DNA from: UBA1189 sp045612925 | GTDB taxonomy: Bacteria; Bacteroidota; Bacteroidia; Bacteroidales; Bacteroidaceae | Length of the DNA stretch: 5,826 nt | Assembly: GCA_045612925.1 (NCBI GenBank) | Contig: JAZKZX010000072.1 | Coordinates: 1-5,826, forward strand | Direction of reading: 5' to 3' | Shown here: piece after piece, positions 1 to 5,607 of the stretch | How the letters are laid out: each line of letters starts with the position of its first letter | How positions within the stretch are numbered: the stretch's first letter is position 1 | Program-made: the position numbers and the translations under genes | The notes under the pieces: generated by a model | The model's database searches: none | Told to the model about the DNA's origin: nothing | The model's input: only the letters and a program-made list of their open reading frames with translations

Positions 1-52
1 GCCCGACCGCGCCGATGGTACTGCGTTTGTGGGAGAGTAGGTAGCCGCCGTT
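1..52 (+). rRNA. rrf: 5S ribosomal RNA, 3' end (partial)
   Basis: The first ~52 bases read as the 3' half of a bacterial 5S rRNA. They contain the conserved GATGGTACTGCG block, then GTGGGAGAGTAGGT, then the closing strand GCCGCC (44-49), which would pair with the 5' end of the molecule outside the window. The 5' portion is cut off by the window edge. The exact 3' end is approximate (50-55). Because 5S is usually the last gene of an rRNA operon and a strong terminator follows at once, the 16S and 23S genes should lie to the left. Confidence 0.88.
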
Positions 53-58
53 TTCAGG

Positions 59-101
59 AGAGAGGAGTTGTCCAGATGGATGACTCCTCTCTTTGTTTTT
101 G
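59..101 (+). terminator. Rho-independent terminator of the rRNA operon
   Basis: A long hairpin follows the 5S end. AGAGAGGAGT (59-68) pairs perfectly with ACTCCTCTCT (83-92). The stem continues inward through two G-U pairs and TCC/GGA (71-73 with 78-80) to an AGAT tetraloop, giving about 15 bp. It is followed by a T-rich tail, TTGTTTTTGTT. Position and strength fit the end of rRNA transcription and isolate purE from read-through. Confidence 0.9.
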
Positions 102-265
102 TTGATGGTCGGCTTAAGGTATAGATAGCATAGATGTTCTAGGGATGTATACTATAGATGTTCTGTGTTTCGGGATGCTGTTTCGGGACTTTTGTTTTTA
201 TATATGGAAATAAAAGTGTAAATTCGCAGTGAATATAAGAATAGAGGAATATCTTTAAATAAATA
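98..265 (+). promoter_or_regulatory. purE leader region with short direct repeats; weak promoter candidate
   Basis: This 168-bp AT-rich spacer between the rRNA terminator and purE should hold the purE promoter. ATAGATGTTCT occurs at 130-140 and again at 154-164 (24-bp period). TGTTTCGGGA occurs at 166-175 and 179-188 (13-bp period). The best promoter-like sequence is GACTTTTG at 187-194, which matches 7 of 8 positions of the Bacteroidetes TAnnTTTG element counting the two free positions. It has only a poor upstream element (TTCTG, 161-165). TATCTTTA at 250-257 is another partial match but would leave almost no leader. Whether the repeats bind a regulator is unknown. Confidence 0.35.
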
Positions 266-775
266 ATGAATATGAAACCTATCGTAAGTATTATCATGGG
301 CAGTACGAGTGACTTGCCCGTAATGGAGAAGGCTGCTGCCTTCTTGAATGAGATGAAGGTGCCTTTTGAGATGAATGCTCTCTCTGCTCATCGTACTCCA
401 GAGGCTGTAGAGGCTTTTGCTAAGGGTGCTGCTGAACGTGGCATCCGTGTCATTATTGCTGCTGCGGGTATGGCGGCTCATCTTCCCGGTGTGATTGCTG
501 CCAGCACTACAGTGCCTGTGATTGGTGTGCCCATCAAGAGTACGCTTGAGGGTATGGATGCATTGCTGGCTATCGTGCAGATGCCTCCTGGTATCCCCGT
601 GGCTACTGTAGGCATCAATGCGGCACAGAATGCAGGTATCCTTGCCGTGCAGATGTTGGCACTCTCTGATGCTGAGTTGGCTACACGCTTTGCTGCTTTC
701 AAGGAGAACCTCAAGCGCAAGATTGAGAAGGCCAATGAGGAGCTCAAGACTGTGAGCTACGAGTATAAAGTGTGA
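266..775 (+). CDS. purE: N5-carboxyaminoimidazole ribonucleotide mutase (PurE, class I)
   Basis: Cytoplasmic enzyme of de novo purine synthesis. It converts N5-carboxyaminoimidazole ribonucleotide (the PurK product) to 4-carboxyaminoimidazole ribonucleotide. The 169-residue length fits class I PurE. Visible motifs are the phosphate/substrate loop GSTSDL (residues 12-17), SAHRTP (40-45) with His42 at the position of the essential histidine (His45 in E. coli), AAHLPG (70-75), IVQMPPGIPVAT (103-114) and a C-terminal NAGILA segment (122-127). The start at 266 follows an A/T-rich leader without Shine-Dalgarno, usual for this phylum. A second in-frame ATG two codons later (272) is a possible alternative. 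The gene stands alone between a terminator upstream and a hairpin downstream, so it is probably monocistronic here. No purK is in the window. Confidence 0.96.
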   Translation: MNMKPIVSIIMGSTSDLPVMEKAAAFLNEMKVPFEMNALSAHRTPEAVEAFAKGAAERGIRVIIAAAGMAAHLPGVIAASTTVPVIGVPIKSTLEGMDALLAIVQMPPGIPVATVGINAAQNAGILAVQMLALSDAELATRFAAFKENLKRKIEKANEELKTVSYEYKV

Positions 776-812
776 TCCCTCTAAAAGATTTGGCGATATA
801 TCGTATCAAAGG

Positions 813-850
813 AGAAGCGGCCTTCACTTCGGTGGAGGTCGCTTTCTTTA
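813..850 (+). terminator. Probable intrinsic terminator of purE
   Basis: GCGGCCTTCAC (817-827) pairs along its whole length with GTGGAGGTCGC (832-842), including two G-U pairs, around a TTCG tetraloop (828-831), which is very stable in RNA. The stem extends through AA/TT (815-816 with 843-844) and is followed by TTTCTTTA. It lies 40 bp after the purE stop. The T-tract is interrupted, so efficiency may be moderate. Confidence 0.68.
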
Positions 851-943
851 TGCCTTTGGACGGGAAGGGTAGTTTGGAAATGTTTGAAAAGTGTTCCCCC
901 TTTTTGGGGTTGTGGGTGTCGGCCATCTTATTCTTCTTGTCTT

Positions 944-1009
944 AGTCCAGACGGCTTTGGATTCGAGTCCAAGAGGCTTAGGATTGCAGTCCAAAGCCGT
1001 CTGGACTGG
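944..1009. repeat. Three 22-bp tandem units forming an 18-bp perfect inverted repeat
   Basis: Three consecutive 22-bp units start at 944, 966 and 988. Each reads AGTCC, ten variable bases, then GGATT or GGACT, then two bases. The ten-base cores are AGACGGCTTT, AAGAGGCTTA and AAAGCCGTCT. The third core is the exact reverse complement of the first. The outer units therefore form a perfect 18-bp inverted repeat (944-961 with 990-1007) around a 28-base loop that contains the middle unit. Each unit can also fold alone, with AGTCC against GGATT/GGACT. Neither side has a T-tract, so it does not look like an intrinsic terminator. No flanking target duplication is obvious. It could be a REP-like or MITE-like intergenic element, a structured RNA or a protein-binding array; the sequence does not decide. 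Confidence 0.85.
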
Positions 1010-1130
1010 AAAAATCATTCTTGCAATCGGGAAAGATACTTTGTGTGACTTCTCATACTACTTAAAAGTGTGGGATTTCGGTGAGTAAAATAGTTTCATT
1101 TTTGCCCTGGAAAGAACCTTGTCAATTGTG

Positions 1131-1391
1131 CTAAACGAAAAATAGCTCATTGTAGAGCTTTCGCTTATGTCCCTCCTTGCCAAGCCAAAAATCAAAATCG
1201 TTTGCTCGGTAGATTCGTATAAAATGCTCCACTCGGGTGAACTCTCGCGTGAAAATGGGTATATCCACAGTAAAAGAATGAGTGGAGAGGCGATACAAAT
1301 TTCCTTTGTCCATCTCGAAAAATCTCTTTGTATGATAATTTTCTTGCGCTTTCGTACATCTATTAAACTCAATCGATAAGTCCCTTACCAT
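1131..1391 (-). CDS. Doubtful AT-rich ORF, 86 residues, possibly a gene remnant or part of an intergenic repeat
   Basis: An ATG at 1391 opens an 86-codon frame ending with the motif ELFFV. The product is rich in aromatic and charged residues (for example RANDFDFWLGKEGHK near the C-terminus) and I do not recognise it. Against a real gene: the start codon lies inside the hairpin at 1381-1414. A second minus-strand frame (1058-1372) and a plus-strand frame (1167-1379) are open over the same bases. No promoter-like sequence is evident. The stretch is visibly more AT-rich than the neighbouring housekeeping genes. It may be a decayed gene or a dispersed intergenic sequence that happens to stay open. 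Low confidence that it makes protein. Confidence 0.22.
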   Translation of the reverse strand: MVRDLSIEFNRCTKAQENYHTKRFFEMDKGNLYRLSTHSFTVDIPIFTREFTRVEHFIRIYRANDFDFWLGKEGHKRKLYNELFFV

Positions 1392-1414
1392 CCGAGCAGC
1401 AGGATGGTGAGGGG
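1381..1414 (-). terminator. Stable hairpin at the 3' side of the small minus-strand gene
   Basis: CCCTTACCATCC (1382-1393) pairs with GGATGGTGAGGG (1402-1413), with one G-U type pair and an 8-base loop. It lies just 17 bp beyond the stop of the minus-strand gene at 1431, a natural place for its terminator. Read on the minus strand, however, the stem is followed by ACTTATCGATTG, which lacks a clear T-tract. Read on the plus strand the tail is TAGTTGTTTGTT, also imperfect. Its role as a terminator, in either direction, is therefore tentative. Confidence 0.42.
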
Positions 1415-1430
1415 TAGTTGTTTGTTATGC

Positions 1431-1712
1431 TTATGCTATCGGCAGCAGTGCATGGCTGATCTCATCGTAGACCACACGGGCATAGTGTATAGTCTGCCGT
1501 TTCGTGTCATTGCTCACGATAGCTGCGAGGTCTATACCTCGCCGTCCCAATTCATGGATGAGCGCAGCGGAATAGTATGATCGCTCTGCCGTCCATCCCC
1601 GTGAGGAGGCAAGGTCATTGAAGTTCTGTACAAGTTGATGGATTGTTTCGCTTGCGAAACGTGCTTCATAGAAGCCGATACGCTCCTTGGCGTAAGAGTT
1701 TGTCTTTGTCAT
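1431..1712 (-). CDS. Small conserved-looking hypothetical protein, 93 residues
   Basis: I cannot assign a function. The preferred start is the ATG at 1712, preceded on its strand by the A-rich leader CAAAAAAACATCCGATT. An in-frame ATG at 1751 would add 13 residues (MWTDLLTSKKHPI) that look less protein-like and lie close to the candidate promoter. The product is soluble, with no signal peptide or membrane segment. It appears mostly helical, with a core FNDLASSRGWTAERSYYSAA (residues 31-50) followed by LIHELGRRGIDLAAIVS (51-67) and a short C-terminal tail RVVYDE...LLP. The FN-x-L...GW...R..Y..ALI-x-EL-x-RRGID pattern resembles short uncharacterised proteins I associate with Bacteroidales genomes; this is memory, not a search. 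It lies alone and antisense between purE and ispG, with balanced codon use, which argues for a real gene. Confidence 0.65.
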   Translation of the reverse strand: MTKTNSYAKERIGFYEARFASETIHQLVQNFNDLASSRGWTAERSYYSAALIHELGRRGIDLAAIVSNDTKRQTIHYARVVYDEISHALLPIA

Positions 1713-1756
1713 AATCGGATGTTTTTTTGACGTTAATAAATCGGTCCACATCGTAA

Positions 1757-1790
1757 CAAAGTTGTTTGCCTTTATTCAAAGCGTTACAAC
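1757..1790 (-). promoter_or_regulatory. Candidate promoter for the small minus-strand gene
   Basis: On the minus strand CAACTTTG (plus-strand 1757-1764) matches the Bacteroidetes -7 element TAnnTTTG at all but the first base. GTTG (plus-strand 1787-1790) lies 22 bases upstream as a weak -33 element. The predicted transcript would start near 1750, so it would leave a leader of about 40 bases before the ATG at 1712 and would hardly contain the alternative ATG at 1751. That supports the shorter protein. Confidence 0.35.
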
Positions 1791-2014
1791 TTCTGAACCA
1801 CCGTGGCATCCCTGCTCGGTTGGTGCAGCGCTACACTGCTCTGGATGTTTCGGGTACGAAGGTAATGTAAATTGATAAAAAAAGCAAGCTTACTTAACTA
1901 AAGTTTTCTTCCTTATGGTCAGTGTTTCCTCCTTCTTGCTCGCGAACGGAAGTCTTCCGATTGCAAAAAGAAAGTCGCTGATCCAAATGGTGGACCAAAT
2001 AAAACAGGAGCAAA
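1791..2014. other. Intergenic region without a recognisable gene
   Basis: No credible reading frame or RNA gene is seen. The only structure is a hairpin, GCGAACGGAA (1942-1951) with TTCCGATTGC (1955-1964), loop GTC, one mismatch and one G-U pair. It has no T-tract on either side. The first part (about 1805-1865) has tRNA-like fragments that do not make a foldable tRNA. Confidence 0.5.
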
Positions 2015-2046
2015 TTTGACCAATCAAAATCATTTGTTTACTTTTG
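2015..2046 (+). promoter_or_regulatory. Bacteroidetes-type promoter of ispG
   Basis: TTTG at 2015-2018 is followed after exactly 20 bases by TACTTTTG at 2039-2046. This is a full match to the Bacteroidetes primary sigma factor consensus TTTG-N(19-21)-TAnnTTTG. Transcription should start a few bases further on, near 2051-2054, giving a short A/T-rich leader of about 27 bases before the ispG ATG. It shows that ispG is transcribed independently of purE. Confidence 0.87.
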
Positions 2047-2079
2047 CAAAGATAAAGTCGATTTTAAAGTTTTAAAGAA

Positions 2080-3921
2080 ATGAATCTATTCAACTATACC
2101 CGTCGCGAGAGCAGTGAGGTGCAGATCGGATGCACGCCGCTTGGTGGCGATAACCCTATCCGTGTGCAGTCGATGACCACAACGGCGACGACCGATACCG
2201 AGGGCTCGGTGGCGCAGGCCAAGCGTATCATCGAGGCCGGTGGCGAATATGTGCGTTTGACGACACAGGGTGTGCGCGAGGCGGAGAACCTCCTCGAGAT
2301 CAATGTAGCGCTGCGCAGCCAGGGCATCGAGACACCGCTCGTGGCCGACGTGCACTTCAATGCCCGCGTGGCCGATGTGGCGGCACTCTATGCCGAGAAG
2401 GTGCGCATCAACCCCGGCAACTATGTGGACACGGCACGCACCTTCAAGCAACTCTCGTACACCGACGAGGAGTATGCGCAGGAGATTGAGAAGATACGCG
2501 CCAAGCTCGTGCCCTTCCTTAATATATGTAAGGAGAACCATACGGCCATCCGCATCGGTGTGAACCACGGCTCGCTCAGCGACCGCATCATGAGCCGCTA
2601 TGGCGATACGCCCGAGGGCATGGTGGAGTCGTGCATGGAGTTTCTGCGCATCTGCGTGGCCGAGGAGTTTACCAATGTGGTTATCTCCATCAAAGCCAGC
2701 AACACGGTAATCATGGTGCGCACGGTGCGCCTGCTCGTGGCACAGATGGAGAAGGAGGGCATGAAGTTCCCCTTGCACCTCGGTGTCACTGAAGCGGGTG
2801 AGGGCGAGGACGGCCGCATCAAGAGTGCCGTGGGCATAGGTGCGCTGCTCTACGATGGCTTGGGCGACACGATACGAGTATCGCTGAGCGAGGCTCCCGA
2901 GGCGGAGATTCCCGTGGCGAAGGCGTTGGTGGATTATGTGACGGCTCATGCCGTGCACCTGCCCATCGAGGGCGTAGTGGCCGAGGAGTTCAACTACTTT
3001 GCTCCCGAGCGTCGTACGACCCATGCCGTAGCCAATATCGGTGGCGGACAGGTGCCTGTGGTCATCGGCAGCTGCTTCGGCAAAGAACGCGCCTTTGATG
3101 CCAACCTCCGCCCCGACTATCTGTATTGTGGTAGCGCATTGCCCGAGCAGCGCCCCGACATCCCCCTTATCGTGGATGCACCGGCATGGACGGGCGAGGA
3201 GAATACCTACCCTGTATTCATGGGCTTTGGCGAGAAGAACTATCTACCGCTTCTGGCCATGTGTCCCGCAAAGCAGAAGTTCCTCTTCGTGACCTATAGC
3301 CAGTGCTCTGAAGAGGTGCTGGCCTGCCTCAAGACACATCCCGAGGTGGTCATCATCCATCAGACAAACCACTTGCACCGCGTGGGTGAGCATCGTGCCT
3401 TGGCACACCTGCTCATGCATGAGGGTATCACCAACCCTCTGGTATACTTCCAACACTATGCCGAGGAGTCATTGAGTGATCTGCAGTTGCGTGCAGCTGC
3501 CGATAGTGGTGTGCTCTGCATAGATGGTCTTGTAGATGGACTCTATATCCATAACATAGGTGACAACATTGCTCCGCAGCAGATTGATGCTACGGCACTC
3601 AATATATTGCAAGCAGCTCGTGTGCGCACCAGTAAGACCGAGTATATCTCATGCCCAGGCTGTGGCCGCACGCTCTATGCGCTCGAAGACACTATCGCCC
3701 GCATCAAGGCAGCCACATCACACCTCAAGGGATTGAAGATTGCCATCATGGGCTGCATCGTCAATGGTCCAGGTGAGATGGCCGATGCCGACTATGGCTA
3801 TGTAGGCGCAGCTCGTGGCAAGGTGAGCCTCTACAAGCAGAAGGAGTGCATCGAGAAGAACATCCCCGAAGAGCATGCGGTGGAGAAATTGTTGGAGTTG
3901 ATAAATAAATATGAACAATAA
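2080..3921 (+). CDS. ispG: 4-hydroxy-3-methylbut-2-en-1-yl diphosphate synthase (IspG/GcpE), long three-domain form
   Basis: Iron-sulfur enzyme of the MEP pathway. It reductively converts 2-C-methyl-D-erythritol 2,4-cyclodiphosphate to HMBPP, the precursor of IPP and DMAPP. At 613 residues it is the long form shared by Bacteroidetes and plant plastids, against about 370 in E. coli. The N-terminal TIM barrel shows NPIRVQSMTTT (25-35), YVRLTTQG, RIGVNHGSL (158-166), GVTEAGEGEDG around Glu238 and GIGALLYDGLGDTIRVSLSE. An extra domain fills roughly residues 290-510. The C-terminal domain carries the 4Fe-4S ligands Cys525 and Cys528 (CPGC) and Cys559, and the cluster-binding/catalytic Glu566 in GCIVNGPGE. 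The 31- and 7-residue spacings match those of the short enzymes. The start at 2080 follows AAAGTTTTAAAGAA, about 27 bases after the predicted transcription start. Confidence 0.97.
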   Translation: MNLFNYTRRESSEVQIGCTPLGGDNPIRVQSMTTTATTDTEGSVAQAKRIIEAGGEYVRLTTQGVREAENLLEINVALRSQGIETPLVADVHFNARVADVAALYAEKVRINPGNYVDTARTFKQLSYTDEEYAQEIEKIRAKLVPFLNICKENHTAIRIGVNHGSLSDRIMSRYGDTPEGMVESCMEFLRICVAEEFTNVVISIKASNTVIMVRTVRLLVAQMEKEGMKFPLHLGVTEAGEGEDGRIKSAVGIGALLYDGLGDTIRVSLSEAPEAEIPVAKALVDYVTAHAVHLPIEGVVAEEFNYFAPERRTTHAVANIGGGQVPVVIGSCFGKERAFDANLRPDYLYCGSALPEQRPDIPLIVDAPAWTGEENTYPVFMGFGEKNYLPLLAMCPAKQKFLFVTYSQCSEEVLACLKTHPEVVIIHQTNHLHRVGEHRALAHLLMHEGITNPLVYFQHYAEESLSDLQLRAAADSGVLCIDGLVDGLYIHNIGDNIAPQQIDATALNILQAARVRTSKTEYISCPGCGRTLYALEDTIARIKAATSHLKGLKIAIMGCIVNGPGEMADADYGYVGAARGKVSLYKQKECIEKNIPEEHAVEKLLELINKYEQ

Positions 3922-3929
3922 TTTTTTTT

Positions 3930-4000
3930 GACAACGGACGACAGACTACGGACGCCATCTGGATGGAGCACATTGCAAAGTCAGAGTTTCGTCTGTTGTC
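3930..4000. repeat. Imperfect heptanucleotide repeat with a downstream inverted copy
   Basis: Directly after an eight-T run that follows the ispG stop lie four heptamers of consensus GACNACR: GACAACG (3930), GACGACA (3937), GACTACG (3944) and GACGCCA (3951, one departure). At 3990-4000 CGTCTGTTGTC is the reverse complement of the same motif. It can pair either with 3930-3940 (11 bp, one G-U) or, using 3991-4000, with 3937-3946 (10 bp, one G-U). The two stems compete for one strand. A palindrome, CCATC-TG-GATGG (3955-3966), lies in the loop. The block ends 14 bases before the likely start of the DUF456 gene, so it would be in that gene's leader. Confidence 0.72.
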
Positions 4001-4013
4001 TCCCAAAATAGAA

Positions 4014-4502
4014 ATGGAAACTCTTCTTATCACTTTAGCCTTGATATTAGGCGTAGTAGGCCTCTTGGGCGCTGTGCTCCCTGCACTGCCTGGGGCACCG
4101 GTCAGTTACATCGGGTTGCTGTTGTTGCTCCCTTGCGAGGGAGTGGAGATCAGCACAGCCTCGTTGTGGATTTATGGTATCTTCCTGGTCATCGTATCGG
4201 TCCTTGACTATATAGCCCCCGTGTGGCTCACCAACCTCAGTGGCGGTGGGCAGCAGGCTACGCGTGGCTCTATGGCAGGACTCATCGCGGGACTCTTCTT
4301 CTTCCCTCCCATGGGACTCATCATAGGCCCGTTCGTGGGGGCCTTCATCGGTGAACTCATGGAGAGCCGGTCGAAGGGTAAGGCGCTGAAGGTGGCGCTG
4401 ATGTCGTTCGTGGGCTTTGTGCTCACTACGGGCATGAAGATTATCTATAGCGGTGTGCTTTTGTTTGTGATTGCTGTAAAAGCGATACAACTGATTTTTT
4501 AA
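4014..4502 (+). CDS. DUF456 family integral membrane protein
   Basis: A 162-residue, strongly hydrophobic protein resembling the DUF456 family (Pfam PF04306), whose function is unknown. About four to five membrane segments are visible: residues 3-20, 27-40, 51-70, 86-113 and 128-160. The family-like features are the glycine/proline turn GAVLPALPGAPVSYIG (19-34), a central glycine-rich zipper GLIIGPFVGAFIGEL (101-115) and a charged loop MESRSKGKALK (116-126). The in-frame ATG at 3963 would add 17 residues (MEHIAKSEFRLLSPKIE). I prefer 4014 because the protein then begins directly with a membrane segment, as usual in the family, and because 3963 lies inside a palindrome in the repeat block. The gene follows ispG by 92 bp and precedes the porin-like gene by 20 bp, all co-directional, so co-transcription is likely. 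No enzymatic role can be inferred. Confidence 0.82.
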   Translation: METLLITLALILGVVGLLGAVLPALPGAPVSYIGLLLLLPCEGVEISTASLWIYGIFLVIVSVLDYIAPVWLTNLSGGGQQATRGSMAGLIAGLFFFPPMGLIIGPFVGAFIGELMESRSKGKALKVALMSFVGFVLTTGMKIIYSGVLLFVIAVKAIQLIF

Positions 4503-4522
4503 TAACTAAACCTATTTACAAG

Positions 4523-5536
4523 ATGAAAAGACACAGAACAATTCTTTTAGGAATTATGGCATTGTGCGGTAGCATGGCTATGGCACAAGGTAACGAGAAG
4601 GTAAACCTGCGCTTGGAGGCGCGTGGCGACTTCCAGTATGAAAATGTCGAGGGACACACGATGGACGGTACTACGGGATTCCGTGGCAAGCAGTTTAACT
4701 TGCGTCTCAATGGTAACATCAACGACTCGTGGAGCTATGCCTACCGCCAACGCATGGGTAAGCCCAACAGTGATGCGAGTTACTTCGATGCGGTAGACCA
4801 TATCAACCTTACCTATACGACAGGTGCATGGTCCTTCACAGGGGGTAAGCAGACGGTGGCCGTGGGTGGCTACGAGTATGACCGTGCCCCGATAGACTTC
4901 TACTTCGGTTCGGAGTATTGGTACAACATGGCGTGCTACCAATGGGGTGTGAATGCCAAGTATAGCCTCGGCACCGAGAGCAACGATGTGCTGACCCTGC
5001 AGGCTGTGCAGAGCTCGTTCCGTGGTGTCAACCCTAATATGTATGCTTACAGCTTGTTGTGGTCGGGCTCGTATGGCTGGCTCGATGTGCTGCACTCGGT
5101 AAACATGATGGAGTATATGCCCGGTAAGTTTGTCAACTTTATCGCCTTGGGTCATCAGTTCCACATGGGCGACTTCACGCTGCAGCTCGATTGGATGAAC
5201 CGTGCAGCCATGAATGACTTTGATTTTTATGACTTCTCCGTAATGGCCGACCTCTCATGGAGCGCATCGGAAAAGTTGAATGTCTTTGGTAAGTACACTT
5301 ATGATGTGAATGGTAGTAATACGGCCGACCTCTGCGTATTGCCCGGTACGGAGGTGACTCGTGTGGGTGCAGGCGTAGAGTACTTCCCCATCGAGGGTAG
5401 TCGCGACATTCGCTTCCATGCTGGCTACAGCTATTCATGGGGTAAGAATACCAACCTTGCTGAGGGAATGGTGTGGAATGACCATTCATTCGTCACTATC
5501 GGTGCTACTTGGCTGATGAGTGTGCTGAAGAGATAA
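4523..5536 (+). CDS. Outer-membrane beta-barrel protein, porin-like (possibly phosphate-selective porin O/P type)
   Basis: A 337-residue exported protein. A clear signal peptide, MKRHRTILLGIMALCGSMAMA, is likely cut after Ala21 before QGNEK. The mature part has no hydrophobic helices. It is a run of amphipathic strands with alternating polar and aromatic residues, for example KQFNLRLNGNINDSWSYAYR, INLTYTTGAWSFTGGKQ, FTLQLDWMNR and IRFHAGYSYSW, as expected of a beta-barrel with perhaps 14-16 strands. Strand pattern and length resemble the small porin O/P-like proteins of Bacteroidales, but substrate specificity cannot be read. The final residues (TWLMSVLKR) lack the usual terminal aromatic. 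It starts 20 bp after the DUF456 stop in an A-rich leader. An internal promoter (TTTG at 4464, TACAACTG at 4486, 18-base spacing) is possible but a poor match. A terminator follows. Confidence 0.82.
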   Translation: MKRHRTILLGIMALCGSMAMAQGNEKVNLRLEARGDFQYENVEGHTMDGTTGFRGKQFNLRLNGNINDSWSYAYRQRMGKPNSDASYFDAVDHINLTYTTGAWSFTGGKQTVAVGGYEYDRAPIDFYFGSEYWYNMACYQWGVNAKYSLGTESNDVLTLQAVQSSFRGVNPNMYAYSLLWSGSYGWLDVLHSVNMMEYMPGKFVNFIALGHQFHMGDFTLQLDWMNRAAMNDFDFYDFSVMADLSWSASEKLNVFGKYTYDVNGSNTADLCVLPGTEVTRVGAGVEYFPIEGSRDIRFHAGYSYSWGKNTNLAEGMVWNDHSFVTIGATWLMSVLKR

Positions 5537-5558
5537 GTCAGTTACTTGTGAAAGAAAA

Positions 5559-5598
5559 CAAGGGCGCTCCTTAAGGGGCGCCCTTGACTATTTTTTTT
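5559..5598. terminator. Bidirectional intrinsic terminator between the porin-like gene and rsmD
   Basis: CAAGGGCGC (5559-5567) pairs perfectly with GCGCCCTTG (5578-5586), extended by TCC/GGG to a TTAA tetraloop (5571-5574), giving 12 bp. On the plus strand it is followed by ACTATTTTTTTT. On the minus strand the left side reads TTTTCTTT. The hairpin sits between two convergent genes, so it can end both the ispG-DUF456-porin transcript and the rsmD transcript. Confidence 0.92.
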
Positions 5599-5607
5599 GC
5601 ATTGGAT

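Noticed and set aside
944..1009. CRISPR array
   Set aside because: Units are contiguous 22-bp direct/inverted copies with only three members, the ten-base cores are too short for spacers, and the outer cores are reverse complements. No cas gene is nearby.
891..1088. 65-residue plus-strand frame through the 22-bp array
   Set aside because: It consists largely of the repeat array translated, has no leader or promoter signal, and shows no protein-like pattern.
1805..1866. tRNA-like fragments: a D-arm-like GCTCGGTTGGTGCAGCGC and a T-arm-like TTTCGGGTACGAA
   Set aside because: The D stem has a mismatch, no 5-bp anticodon stem forms, the T stem does not pair and no acceptor stem closes. At most it is a very decayed remnant, and it may be chance.
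1942..1964. Hairpin GCGAACGGAA/TTCCGATTGC as a terminator
   Set aside because: No T-tract follows it on either strand (A-rich to the right), it has a mismatch, and no gene ends nearby.
2086..3024. Long (312-residue) open frame antisense to ispG
   Set aside because: It lies fully inside the well-supported ispG. Its histidine-, leucine- and arginine-rich composition is what the complement of a GC-rich, codon-biased gene gives. No start signals of its own are visible.
3963..4013. Extended N-terminus of the DUF456 protein from the ATG at 3963
   Set aside because: The extra 17 residues are polar and start within a palindrome of the repeat block. The ATG at 4014 gives the usual family length and begins at the first membrane segment. 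It is not fully excluded.
4547..5164. 205-residue open frame antisense to the porin-like gene
   Set aside because: It is contained in the coding strand of a gene with a signal peptide and beta-barrel pattern. The composition is that of a codon-bias shadow.
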